Source: JAJDYQ01 sp963662865 (GTDB lineage Bacteria > Pseudomonadota > Gammaproteobacteria > JAJDYQ01). Taken from it: a stretch of DNA of 64,000 nt. A program made the translations under genes and the position numbers. Below, in pieces: positions 47,590 through 56,778 of the stretch. The DNA is taken from NCBI GenBank assembly GCA_963662865.1, contig OY759969.1:124001-188000 (forward strand), written 5' to 3'. How positions within the stretch are numbered: the stretch's first letter is position 1; every line of letters starts with the position of its first letter. The notes under the pieces were generated by a model. It was not told the origin of the DNA, did not search any database, and was given only the letters and a program-made list of their open reading frames with translations.

Positions 47590-48073
47590 TCAGAGGTCTG
47601 GCGCTGAATAGCCAAATAAATCTGCCTGTGGCTGCTTACACATAATTTTCCCCGTTGCGGAATTCACATTTTCACGACTGATGACAATGATGTTGTTTTG
47701 CCCCTTAAGCTGTTTGTTCAAGTTGTACTTTGGATTGTTGCTATCTCTTGCAGAGTCATACATCACAGCGCGAGGAATTGAGTAGTTTGCTGCGTACTCC
47801 ATTGCCCATCTCGCCCCACTGTCATGGCCAAAGTCATTTTTTGCATGGCTTGCCGTAAGAACGACGCAATCACTGAATAGTGCCTGCAATCGATCTCTTT
47901 CCTGATATCGCCCCTTCTGTTCCATCTTTAGATCTTGCCTTTTCGTAATACTCGGTTATCAGCAAGTCGCTCTTATTGACAATTTCTTCCGCCAATCCTT
48001 CTTGTATAGAGGACACGGTAGAAGGCGCTTGTTTCTTTATCAAGATACCCGTTGGCACGAATCTTAAATCGGT
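47590..48073 (-). pseudogene. Frameshifted, 5'-truncated gene resembling a DprA/SMF-like nucleotide-binding protein
   Basis: Two minus-strand frames join into one plausible protein. The upstream frame (PTGILIKKQAPSTVSS ... VNKSDLLITEYYEKARSKD) passes near 47925 into the downstream frame (GRYQERDRLQALFSDCVVLT ... DSGARWAMEYAA). The order pattern, RDRLQALFSDCVVLTA followed by SGARWAMEYAANYSIPRAVMYD, is reminiscent of the Rossmann core of DprA-like proteins. A stop just upstream and the frameshift make it non-functional. The family assignment is by eye and tentative. Confidence 0.4.
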
Positions 48074-48188
48074 TCATGATATTTCGATTCTCTCTGTAGA
48101 AGTCTCATACTTGCAATTATCCCCGACCATTCCGCTTAATGTCAGTTGTATTGCATCTTACTTTATATTAGATTGCCCGGCAATTATT

Positions 48189-48405
48189 CAGGTGCTCCAA
48201 GGCTTCTCGGCCAAGGAGTTAAACGGGAAACCGGTGATGCTCTGTTACCGTCATGCTGGCGAAAGTCGGTTCAAAATGACATACGCAGAGTGGATTCCGG
48301 TGCTGCCCCCGCAACGGTAAGTGAGTTGGCGTCGCATCCTGCCACTGTGCGTAAGCATGGGAAGGCGCGAAGTGCTTTAACCTCATAAGCCCGGATACCG
48401 GCCTG
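48189..48405 (+). promoter_or_regulatory. Cobalamin (B12) riboswitch
   Basis: The conserved cores are present in order: ACGGGAAACCGGTG (near 48222), GCTGCCCCCGCAACGGTAAG (near 48301, the B12-box region), and the closing GCCCGGATACCGGCCTG (48389-48405). It ends about 120 bp before the TonB-dependent receptor gene. By family knowledge it shuts off expression when adenosylcobalamin or a related corrinoid is abundant. Confidence 0.95.
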
Positions 48406-48523
48406 AATATTTACTTTAGGAATATGAACTACGGTGGGTGGTTCGGACCGGTTTTAATATGTATTCAATAGAATACCTGTTGCTCAGGCCGTTTTGTGCT
48501 GCCCCATTTTTATGGAGGCTGTA

Positions 48524-50494
48524 ATGAAGAAAATAATTTTACTTGGTGTGCTGGTTATCAATGCGCCATTGATTTCGGCAAAAGAGCTGCTGGAAATCAG
48601 GATCACATCGGGTGTTCGGTCGGAGCAGAGTGATGCAGTCATTCCCCCACGTATTGACGTGATCTCCCGAGAAGAGATTGAGTACAGTGGCGCCAGCCAT
48701 GTGGTCGATCTGCTCAAGGGGCGCAGTTCGATACAACTGGCGGATACCTTTGGTAATGGTGCCCGAGCCAGTATCGGGATGCGCGGTTTTGGTGAGACCG
48801 CGAATGCCAATACTCTGGTGCTGGTCAATGGGCGCCGCCTTAATAACACAGATATTGCCAGCCCTGACCTGAACAGTGTGTCGCTTAAGGATATTGAGCG
48901 TATTGAGATCATCCAGGGCAGTGCGACCGTACTTTATGGAGATCAGGCTGTCGGTGGTGTAATCAACATCGTTACCCGTGACATTGAAGATGCAAGGGCA
49001 CATGTCGAGATTGGGGCGGGCAGCTTTGGTTCTCACGAGATTCAAGCAGAGGTTTCACGCCGGTTGGAGTCGGGTTTCAGCTATCGTCTGTCGGCCGAAA
49101 AAAGCCATGACGGCGGCTATCGAGATAATAACGAACTGGATTATGAAAATCTGTTCGGGGTATTGACGTATCAATATGGTTCGGGTCGCCTGCTTGCCGG
49201 GATTCAGCGTACCGATGAGGACCTGGATACACCGGGCGCCCTGTATCTGGCTGAGGCTAAAGCCGACCCAACCCGGGCGCGTTCGGAATATCTTAATGAT
49301 TATATCAATACGCAAACTCGAGTATTTTGGCTTGGTTTGTCACAGGCCCTTAACAGATATTGGAAATTCGAGGGCGAGTGGACCTATCGGGAAAGTGCCG
49401 GCGATTTTTTACAGAGTTCACGTAACGCGCCCGAGATCATACCGGCAACCCAGGATCGTCGAGTCAATAGCTTTAATCCGCGATTTGTCGGCCGGTATCC
49501 ATTCAATGGTGGCAGGCTTATCGCTACGCTGGGCTACGACTACGACAAAGCACGTTATCGGCTGGTATCTCGCTTTGGGCCGCAGAACGGTGATCAGACA
49601 GTTGATAGCCTGTATGGACAAGTTGTTGTTCCGGTTGCTTCCAGTGTCAATACCACTTTGGGAGTGCGCCATAGCCGTGTAGAAAATTTTATACGCGACG
49701 GCTTTACCTATCCGATGGGTATCGACCTGAATGATGATCTAAGCGCCATTGAGGTAGGGTTTGACTATCGCCCGACTCGCCGTTGGCATCTGTTTGTTCG
49801 CGCCGCAGAAAACTTTCGTTTTGCCAAGGCCGATGAACACCTGAATCCGGTATTTGGAACCACCACCATTCTGAATAACCAGACTGGCCTGTCACTCGAA
49901 GCGGGTACAGAATACAATAGTCGTGACTGGTCCTTATCAGTTGTTGTGTACGAGCTTGATCTGAATGACGAAATTGTATTTGATTCGACCGCCTTTGGTG
50001 CCAGTATCAATCTTGATGAGACGGAGCGCCAGGGAGTGACGATGAATGTGGCTTACCGGTTAGATGAATCAATCCGCATTGAAGCCGGAGTGAGTATGAT
50101 TGATGCCGATGTGTTGTCGGGCGCATTTGTCGGCAGCGATGTACCGCTTGTTGCCGACTATACGGCCCGATTGGGTGTGCGCCACCGGATCAATGACAAC
50201 TGGAATATTTATGGAGAATATTATCTGGTTGGTGGTCGTCCCTATTCGGGTGATTTTGACAATCGGTTGGGTGAGTTGGATGGTTACCGGGTTCTGAATA
50301 TGAATGCAGGGTATCAGCGCGGCAACTGGAAGCTGGATTTCAGGGTAAATAACCTGCTGAACGAGGAATATTCGGAATTTGGTGCGCGGAGTAATGAGTT
50401 CCCACCACCAAATTTTGCGCCGATTGCCTTTGCATCTGTACAACCTTCGCCTGAGAGAAATTTTCAGGTATCGGTCAGGTATGGCTTTGAGTAG
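48524..50494 (+). CDS. btuB: TonB-dependent outer-membrane receptor, probable cobalamin transporter
   Basis: A 656-residue outer-membrane barrel from ATG 48524 (MKKIILLGVLVI, signal peptide ending SAKE). The plug domain shows IDVISREEIE, GMRGFGE, VLVNGRRLN and IEIIQGSATVLYGDQAVGGVINI. The C-terminal barrel ends with SVRYGFE. The vitamin substrate is inferred from the riboswitch directly upstream and the corrinoid adenosyltransferase downstream; by sequence alone it is a generic receptor. The TonB box is not clear. Confidence 0.88.
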   Translation: MKKIILLGVLVINAPLISAKELLEIRITSGVRSEQSDAVIPPRIDVISREEIEYSGASHVVDLLKGRSSIQLADTFGNGARASIGMRGFGETANANTLVLVNGRRLNNTDIASPDLNSVSLKDIERIEIIQGSATVLYGDQAVGGVINIVTRDIEDARAHVEIGAGSFGSHEIQAEVSRRLESGFSYRLSAEKSHDGGYRDNNELDYENLFGVLTYQYGSGRLLAGIQRTDEDLDTPGALYLAEAKADPTRARSEYLNDYINTQTRVFWLGLSQALNRYWKFEGEWTYRESAGDFLQSSRNAPEIIPATQDRRVNSFNPRFVGRYPFNGGRLIATLGYDYDKARYRLVSRFGPQNGDQTVDSLYGQVVVPVASSVNTTLGVRHSRVENFIRDGFTYPMGIDLNDDLSAIEVGFDYRPTRRWHLFVRAAENFRFAKADEHLNPVFGTTTILNNQTGLSLEAGTEYNSRDWSLSVVVYELDLNDEIVFDSTAFGASINLDETERQGVTMNVAYRLDESIRIEAGVSMIDADVLSGAFVGSDVPLVADYTARLGVRHRINDNWNIYGEYYLVGGRPYSGDFDNRLGELDGYRVLNMNAGYQRGNWKLDFRVNNLLNEEYSEFGARSNEFPPPNFAPIAFASVQPSPERNFQVSVRYGFE

Positions 50495-50504
50495 GATGGT
50501 CACT

Positions 50505-51053
50505 ATGGGGAATCGAATTTCAAAGGTTTATACCCGAACCGGCGATGACGGCACAACGGGTATGGCCGATGGTTCGCGTGTTGCGAAAGATGCTCCGGTC
50601 ATACATGCGATAGGCGATGTCGATGAGTTAAATGCCTGTATCGGAGTGTTACGTGCGGAAGATTTGCCCGACTTTGTAGATAAGGCGTTGGAACATATCC
50701 AGCATGAACTGTTTGCTCTGGGTGGAGAGCTGGCAATGCCCAGGTATCAGGTCATTGCAGCCAGACATATCGGAAAGCTAGAGGTGCAGATTGATGCGTT
50801 GAACGGACGGCTGAAACCCTTGAAAGAATTTATCCTGCCCACGGGTAATCGTTCGGTAACGCTCTGTCATCAGGCGCGCACGGTTTGCCGCCGGATGGAA
50901 AGATCACTGGTAAGCTGTACGCATGAACGGGCATCGAGAATGGAAATTCGGCAATATATCAATCGTCTGTCGGATTTTCTGTTTGTTGTGGCTCGTGTAC
51001 TGGCCGAGGATGGGAATCTGGAAGAGATATTCTGGGAACGGGATATTCAGTAA
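50505..51053 (+). CDS. pduO: PduO-type cob(I)alamin adenosyltransferase
   Basis: This enzyme transfers the adenosyl group of ATP to cob(I)alamin, making the coenzyme form. It has about 182 residues from ATG 50505, with AGGA 8 bp upstream, and begins 10 bp after the receptor stop. Family motifs are YTRTGDDGTTGMADGSRV (ATP-binding loop), GDVDELNACIG, FILPTG, CHQARTVCRRMERSLV and INRLSDFLFVVAR. It shares the riboswitch with the receptor. Confidence 0.94.
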   Translation: MGNRISKVYTRTGDDGTTGMADGSRVAKDAPVIHAIGDVDELNACIGVLRAEDLPDFVDKALEHIQHELFALGGELAMPRYQVIAARHIGKLEVQIDALNGRLKPLKEFILPTGNRSVTLCHQARTVCRRMERSLVSCTHERASRMEIRQYINRLSDFLFVVARVLAEDGNLEEIFWERDIQ

Positions 51054-51482
51054 AAAAGCATTATGAAATGGAAATCACGACGGTCCGAATGAATTTGATC
51101 AGGACAAATTACATAAAAGGTGCGGATTACAGGCCTGTTAACAACAAAGTACAATATGTGGCGACCATCGGCCTCATGATGGTATTCTCTTGGAGATACT
51201 TATAGTACTACTGGCAGCAACTCATGCAGGCCGCTTGATTTTATCTCACGGGGATCGAACCTGGACAAGAATTTGCCATGCGCCCCGAGTGGATGTAAAA
51301 TGATCAACCAGAATATCTGAAGATCCAAAATAGCCTGAATTCAGGCACGGTCCGGAACTGATTCAAAAAGCCAAAAGATTGATTCTGAAAAACCAATTGG
51401 AACGCTTGCCAGAATTGACATGAGATAGCTATGATCAGATGCATTAAAAATCAGTGGCAGTTAATTTGTAAAATTCATAATT
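51054..51482. other. Gene-poor stretch after the B12 operon
   Basis: About 430 bp, rich in A+T, with no convincing gene, tRNA or terminator. Short open pieces exist, such as one reading PVNNKVQYVATIGLMM near 51136-51185, but none shows a start and family match. It is probably decayed sequence continuing into the methyltransferase relic. Confidence 0.4.
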
Positions 51483-51893
51483 TGAACTGTTTCATTCCAA
51501 AGGTTGTGGTAGCCAGTATGCATTATTATATGAACTGATTGATGGCCTTGAATTGAATGGAAAGCGGTTTTTGGACTGGGGATGTGGCAACGAGGCGCAA
51601 TCGTTATGTGAAATTCGGCGCGTAATGAAGCCTGAGGCATATTTTATATGCTATCACTTCCCCTGTCGTTGGGGCTGGATTGAATTGGTAAGTCGGTTTT
51701 TTCTCTATCGAAGTATCATCATGAGTTTCGGTATTGTGAATCAGCTGTTCGACAGCTTTGCCGCGCATCTCATTTAGAATTGTTGGATATTAAGAAATAT
51801 GGATTTTTACCTAATATGGTATTGAATCATAGGCTAATAAGAGAGGTCGCTAATCAACGCTGGTTCGTGGAAATTTATCGTGGCTTGGATTGA
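51483..51893 (+). pseudogene. Broken SAM methyltransferase gene
   Basis: One frame reads YALLYELIDGLELNGKR, then motif I FLDWGCGN, then jumps to LCEIRRVMKPEAYFICYHFP, so the middle of the Rossmann fold is missing. It stops with TAG at 51777. Further downstream the C-terminal part resumes in another frame (LPNMVLNHRLIREVANQRWF ... IYRGLD) and ends at 51891-51893. There is no start codon at the 5' end. An internal deletion plus a frameshift have killed it. Relatives often act on lipids or glycans, which is not testable here. Confidence 0.6.
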
Positions 51894-51990
51894 GTTCTGT
51901 CATTTCTTTTTTATCCAATTGTTAATAATTATGTCTTCACGGTCAGGAAATCGTCTTGATTTTTGATCTGGTCAATTAATTTGGACTTTG

Positions 51991-52485
51991 TTAGATCAAG
52001 CCGATGAGATATGTTCCTTGACATGAGGTTTTTATGGCCTTGTCTTCCAGTAAAGCAGGACGGCGTGGTTTTCCATTTGAGTTGTTTATATCCAGAGGCT
52101 GGATTGTGCTGGAATAATCAGTACCGAAGGGAGTTCTCCCCTGTATTGAACTGTTGGGTTTCCTGGTATCTGCCGGGTTTTGGGATGTGAGAGGCTTATT
52201 GCTGACGGCCGCCGCCACTATTGCAATTATGACGATGATCAAAAGAGCAATCAGAATCGAGATCAGAAGAACCTTGTTTTGCCTATCCCGGTCGGTTGTT
52301 CTAGTGGATGAGATATCGAAAATCTCCGAGGCGATATCCTCGGAGCTGATCGGGGTAGGCTCTTTTCCTTCTGTAATAGCCTGGAGATATTGACTACGGA
52401 GCTCAAGGTATCGATCACGAGCGATATGCCCTTTATAGTAAGCTACGGCCAGCTGACGAAGGCTGCTGTGTTTACATGTGGCCAC
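51991..52485 (-). CDS. Small membrane protein with SHOCT-like N-terminus, linked to a kinase
   Basis: 164 residues from GTG 52485, which directly abuts the TGA of the kinase gene. The first 40 residues (AVAYYKGHIARDRYLELRSQ) look like a short helical SHOCT-like motif. A strong membrane segment follows (VLLISILIALLIIVIIAIVA), then a polar low-complexity tail. The position in the operon suggests an accessory or membrane partner of the kinase. No enzymatic domain is recognised. The start codon is inferred from adjacency; an ATG alternative is not available nearby. Confidence 0.68.
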   Translation of the reverse strand: MATCKHSSLRQLAVAYYKGHIARDRYLELRSQYLQAITEGKEPTPISSEDIASEIFDISSTRTTDRDRQNKVLLISILIALLIIVIIAIVAAAVSNKPLTSQNPADTRKPNSSIQGRTPFGTDYSSTIQPLDINNSNGKPRRPALLEDKAIKTSCQGTYLIGLI

Positions 52486-55400
52486 TCAAATAACATCCCT
52501 GACGAGACGGAATGTAGTGTAGGCATCGGCCTTGCCATCATGGTCTTTTTCCAGGTCAATCGTGCAATCCTGCATTGCATCGGTATAAGCACCGCCTCTC
52601 GCCGTGACTCCAGAGGGACCAGTGGCCCATTCCTGAGCGTTCCCGATGTAGTTTACTATGCCCCATCCATTCTGTTTCCCAGAGTTGATATCTTCTAATC
52701 CGGTTCCTTTGATAATATTGTTCCCTAGGCGCAAAGTGCAGTTATAGATTTTCCCTTTAGGTTGATCACCTCCCGCTGCCGCAGCGAATTCCCATTCTTC
52801 TACAGTAGGGAGCCGGTATTTAGCGCCTGTCGTCTTACTCAGCCATTCGGCATAATCTCTTGCCTGCTGTAAGGTAATACCGGTAACGGGCAGTCGGGAA
52901 TTGGGATTATCCAACTGGCATTTCTTTGATTTTTCGCAGTAATGAGCGAAGTCAGCGACCGATACCTCGTATTTGCTGAATGCGAAAGGCTGATCGCGAC
53001 CGGCTCCGGAGGGCAAGACGACCATAATCGGCCCTTTATTCTCAACGGACACCATGTCATAGCAACGTCCACGGCTTTGCTTACCGTAGCCCGCAAGCCG
53101 TGTCTGGCAGATCTTTTTGCTCGCAATAATACTGATTTTGATAGATTTGGAAGCGGACCTGAATTCCGGGTTATCCCGCCATATTTTCAAGGCTCGCGCA
53201 ATCTGGGTCTTGGCATTTTCCGTACTGTTATTCTTTAAGGCCACCTGATACGCCTTATAGGCCTTATTGGCCTCGTTAATCTTACTTGCCAGCGCGGTTC
53301 TCAGGCGTTTGATATCCGGATGATCGTTTTCTTCCGTCCTGGCCTTGGCAAAAATTCCACCGGCCTTGGACAGCATGGATGCCTTGATTGCGTCTTCAAG
53401 TTCAGAGGCATACTTGGATGGAGCGACAACGGCAATACGAATCCTGGACAGCAGAGTCTGGTTGATTGGAAGCTGTCTGGCAGCTTCGAGGTATGCCTGT
53501 GCAGCCTCGGGATCATACATCTCCATGGTGGAAATTCGATTCGTTACGGCCTCTGAAAATTCAGTTTGTAACCGCTCATACTGCGTTCTATCAAATGCCC
53601 TCAGCTTGCCTAGTTTGGATTGCAGGTCAGCGAGCTCAAGAGACTGTGACGTACCAAAGGTATTTCTGATCTCTCCGATGGTTTGCGCGTATTCAATTTG
53701 CACACGAGCGTTTATCAGTTCGGGGGATTCCGGTGCGATCTCAAACCCCGAGGTAACTTGTCTCATCGCGGTTATATAAGCATCGCGTTGACCGGCATAG
53801 TCTTTCGGTATGGCGTCCGCCTGTCGCTTGATACGCAGAGCGAGATTGGCATAGGCCTTACCGATTTCGTTGGGGGCCTCAATTGTCAGGAATTCGTCGT
53901 CTGGTAGCAGATAGACGCGCAATAAATCCAGAAATCGCACGGCATCTTCCATTTTTTCTGATCTCGCTTTGGCAATCGTATCCTGTTTGAGCGCTGAGAT
54001 GATAGCAAGTCGTTCTTTTTCCAGTCGTTCGATTTCCTGCTCGCGTAAAGCCTTGACAATAAAGTCTTCAGCATCTTTCAGGTTCGGGGCATCGGCGTCA
54101 AACTGTTTGGCATAAGCGACCAGGATTGCGCCTTGGGCAAGGCGACCTCCCTCACTGACTTTGGTTGCCTGTTCGATATACTGCGCGGCCAGTTCGCGTT
54201 TTGCCCGCTGGGTATCGACGTGATTTAGACCAAGCACAGCCTCGAACCGCAACACAATATCACGCAGGCTTTGAGTCCATTCATGGGTGAATTCATTTTT
54301 CAGTGATAGTTCCTCTAATTCAACTTGTAACTGGTCAGCTGTTGTTTGGCGTAGAGCAGATAGTTCCTCTGTTACCCCTCCGGATTTTTGCCAAGAATCA
54401 TTAAGCTTGGATTGTATGGTTTCCTGTTGTTCGGAGGAAAACGCGGGGGACAGTTTCAAGAATGCCTGTTCAGTATTGCTTAAATCAGACTGTTTACCAG
54501 CCGCTGTAACAAATAGTTTGGTCAGCGCCTCAGCCGTGTTGGTTAAAATTTCATTGTCCGGTGAGACCAGTCGAAGGAAGGCTAATTCATCGCCAACAGA
54601 CAATCCCTGCTGAATACCGGCTGACGGTCTGGCCGCGATGACTTGTGGCATGAAGTTCGCTATTTTTTGCTGATTTAAGTAGCTATGACGTGCGAAAGAG
54701 AGCTCATCCTCGGCGTCGATAATGTCAGCTTTATCTGCGACATACTCAGCGGCCTGGCTGAGGAGAAGTTCTGCCCGATCATAATTATTTTCCTGCTGAG
54801 AACCGCGTGCTTCAGTAATATAGCTTCCCAAAAGCCGAGGGTCGGTAAGTAGCTGGTTTTCAGGATCAATACTACGGATAATCGAGACAACGTCAGGAAT
54901 ATCGTTGTTGACTCCCTCGGCACTCAGCCAGGGGCCTATTTTCAGGAAGCGAGTGTACAGGTCGCGTTGATTTTCCAACTCTTCGCTCTTTCTTGAATTC
55001 AGCTCTCCTTCTTTAGAGTCCAGCCTTCCCGAGTCAGGATAGAATCTTCTCGCTTCTCCCAGGATGTCAAATGCCTGTGGGTAGCTATAACGCTGTTTTT
55101 CCTTATCTATCTGTTCATCAATGCGTCGTGAAAAATAACTGACGATTGCATTTTGTACATCGGGATCCGCCTTGATGCGTGTTTGTGAATCGTCCTCAAA
55201 TGTTTCCAGCGTCGCCAGCCGTTGTCTAACAACCTGCGGTTGACGTGCTTCGCTTGCCTCAATGATGGCCGCTATCATTTCCTGGTTTTGTTGCTCGCGG
55301 AGATGATCCTCAAAGACATCTTTTGCAAGAACGCCAATAATCGTTAGAATAACCACGGCAGCGGTTAGGGCATACGCAAGGATAGGCTTTTTCGGGGTGA

Positions 55401-56742
55401 TTTCGTCTAAAAATTTTTCAACCGTTTGGGGCCGGTTATTACGATCAAAGGACAAGCCTCGCATAAGACCTTTCATCTGGCGGCGTTTGAGATTTTTAAT
55501 AGGGGCCGGTGTAAGTTCACTGTCCCTTGCGTGGTTTGCGGGCATCTTGTTAAAAGGGTGTTTGCCGCTGAGGAGTTGATAGCAGACACACGCCAGTGCA
55601 TAGATATCGTCAGGGGGTTCAGGCGTTTCCCCTTCAAGCATTTCCGCGCTGGCATAGGCGGGTGTTAAAGCACTTAATGTGCCAGGGTCAAATAGAGTAT
55701 TTTCTTTGGCGCTGCCCTCCGGAGTGTCTTTGGGTTTGGCGGCCCGTGCGATACCAAAGTCAAGCAGTTTAACAACACCGTCCTTGTTCAAAAAAGTGTT
55801 AGCCGGCTTAAAGTCAGAGTGAACTAACTGATGGTGATGGGCATATGCAAGGCCATGACACATCCCTTCAATAACCGGACGGGCTTCCTCGTAATTCAGT
55901 CCCTTACTGGGGAGGCGACGAATATATTTATCGAGAGGTTCGCCTTCCAGGTATTCCATGGTCATAAAAACCGTGCCATAGGTATAGTCACGGTCAAAGT
56001 CGAAAACAGTGGCAATATTCGGATGAGCGAGTCGTTGTTGTTTGGATGACTCTCGCTGCAATGCTATGAAAGATTCGCGGAATTGTTTAAACGTTTCGTT
56101 CAGAACCTTGACCGCGATTTTAGGGTTTTTGTCCTGAGCTTCTTCTTTAATCTTGTCGATAGCCAGATAGACAGCACCCATGCCGCCTTCGCCAAGTTTG
56201 GCGATCAGCTCGAAGCGATTACGCAGTACGGAACCGACTTCAATGGCTTCATCGCCATGGTCCATGACAGGAATACCATCCGGGCCCGTTGTCGGGCTTG
56301 TTTCCGCCGGGCTGCCACCTGTGGTCTCAAGGTCAAGCGCAAAACCGTCATCCATAGCGGTAGCGCTGGTTTGCGTATCGGTATTGACGACGGTGGCATC
56401 AGTTTCGGTCTGAGAGGTATCGGGTTGTTGCACTGAGGTTGCAGCGCTGACCTCGGTTGCATCGTGACCGGGAGTCATTTCAGTAACCGTTATCGCGTCC
56501 GTAAGGACGGTTTTATCGGCATTTTCACTGACACTGGTGAATTCCGAGGTGATTTCGATGATCGCATCCCGGGTCTTGGCCGTAATCTTGTTGTCTAGGG
56601 AAAGCTGCCTTATCTGGCTTTCTATAGGGCCTGCGAGCTGTGGGTGCTTTTTGAGAAGCTGCTGCAGAAGGTCAGTGACATCACTAAGCTTTGCTTTATT
56701 CTTGACATGCTCCTGCAAGATCGCCTTAAACTCATTAATCAT
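52486..56742 (-). CDS. Giant membrane Ser/Thr protein kinase with C-terminal formylglycine-generating-enzyme-like domain
   Basis: 1418 residues. After a Thr-rich N-terminal 170, a Hanks-type kinase domain spans about 178-440 with glycine loop GEGGMGAVYLA, Lys in IAVKVLN, catalytic loop HSDFKPAN (HSD instead of HRD), DFG in LLDFGIARA and the activation segment ending SAEMLEG. A single membrane segment (PILAYALTAAVVILTIIGV) is near 450. A long, mostly helical periplasmic or outer region of about 700 residues follows. The last 200 residues resemble the FGE-sulfatase/SUMF1 family (FSKYEVSVADFAHYCEK, RLPTVEEWEFAAAAGG, GNAQEWATG, ARGGAY). This fold often acts as a binding domain rather than an enzyme. 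The HSD loop suggests regulation unlike RD kinases. Confidence 0.88.
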   Translation of the reverse strand: MINEFKAILQEHVKNKAKLSDVTDLLQQLLKKHPQLAGPIESQIRQLSLDNKITAKTRDAIIEITSEFTSVSENADKTVLTDAITVTEMTPGHDATEVSAATSVQQPDTSQTETDATVVNTDTQTSATAMDDGFALDLETTGGSPAETSPTTGPDGIPVMDHGDEAIEVGSVLRNRFELIAKLGEGGMGAVYLAIDKIKEEAQDKNPKIAVKVLNETFKQFRESFIALQRESSKQQRLAHPNIATVFDFDRDYTYGTVFMTMEYLEGEPLDKYIRRLPSKGLNYEEARPVIEGMCHGLAYAHHHQLVHSDFKPANTFLNKDGVVKLLDFGIARAAKPKDTPEGSAKENTLFDPGTLSALTPAYASAEMLEGETPEPPDDIYALACVCYQLLSGKHPFNKMPANHARDSELTPAPIKNLKRRQMKGLMRGLSFDRNNRPQTVEKFLDEITPKKPILAYALTAAVVILTIIGVLAKDVFEDHLREQQNQEMIAAIIEASEARQPQVVRQRLATLETFEDDSQTRIKADPDVQNAIVSYFSRRIDEQIDKEKQRYSYPQAFDILGEARRFYPDSGRLDSKEGELNSRKSEELENQRDLYTRFLKIGPWLSAEGVNNDIPDVVSIIRSIDPENQLLTDPRLLGSYITEARGSQQENNYDRAELLLSQAAEYVADKADIIDAEDELSFARHSYLNQQKIANFMPQVIAARPSAGIQQGLSVGDELAFLRLVSPDNEILTNTAEALTKLFVTAAGKQSDLSNTEQAFLKLSPAFSSEQQETIQSKLNDSWQKSGGVTEELSALRQTTADQLQVELEELSLKNEFTHEWTQSLRDIVLRFEAVLGLNHVDTQRAKRELAAQYIEQATKVSEGGRLAQGAILVAYAKQFDADAPNLKDAEDFIVKALREQEIERLEKERLAIISALKQDTIAKARSEKMEDAVRFLDLLRVYLLPDDEFLTIEAPNEIGKAYANLALRIKRQADAIPKDYAGQRDAYITAMRQVTSGFEIAPESPELINARVQIEYAQTIGEIRNTFGTSQSLELADLQSKLGKLRAFDRTQYERLQTEFSEAVTNRISTMEMYDPEAAQAYLEAARQLPINQTLLSRIRIAVVAPSKYASELEDAIKASMLSKAGGIFAKARTEENDHPDIKRLRTALASKINEANKAYKAYQVALKNNSTENAKTQIARALKIWRDNPEFRSASKSIKISIIASKKICQTRLAGYGKQSRGRCYDMVSVENKGPIMVVLPSGAGRDQPFAFSKYEVSVADFAHYCEKSKKCQLDNPNSRLPVTGITLQQARDYAEWLSKTTGAKYRLPTVEEWEFAAAAGGDQPKGKIYNCTLRLGNNIIKGTGLEDINSGKQNGWGIVNYIGNAQEWATGPSGVTARGGAYTDAMQDCTIDLEKDHDGKADAYTTFRLVRDVI

Positions 56743-56778
56743 TTCGGACTACCTCGTTCCTGATGCCTGACCATCACA

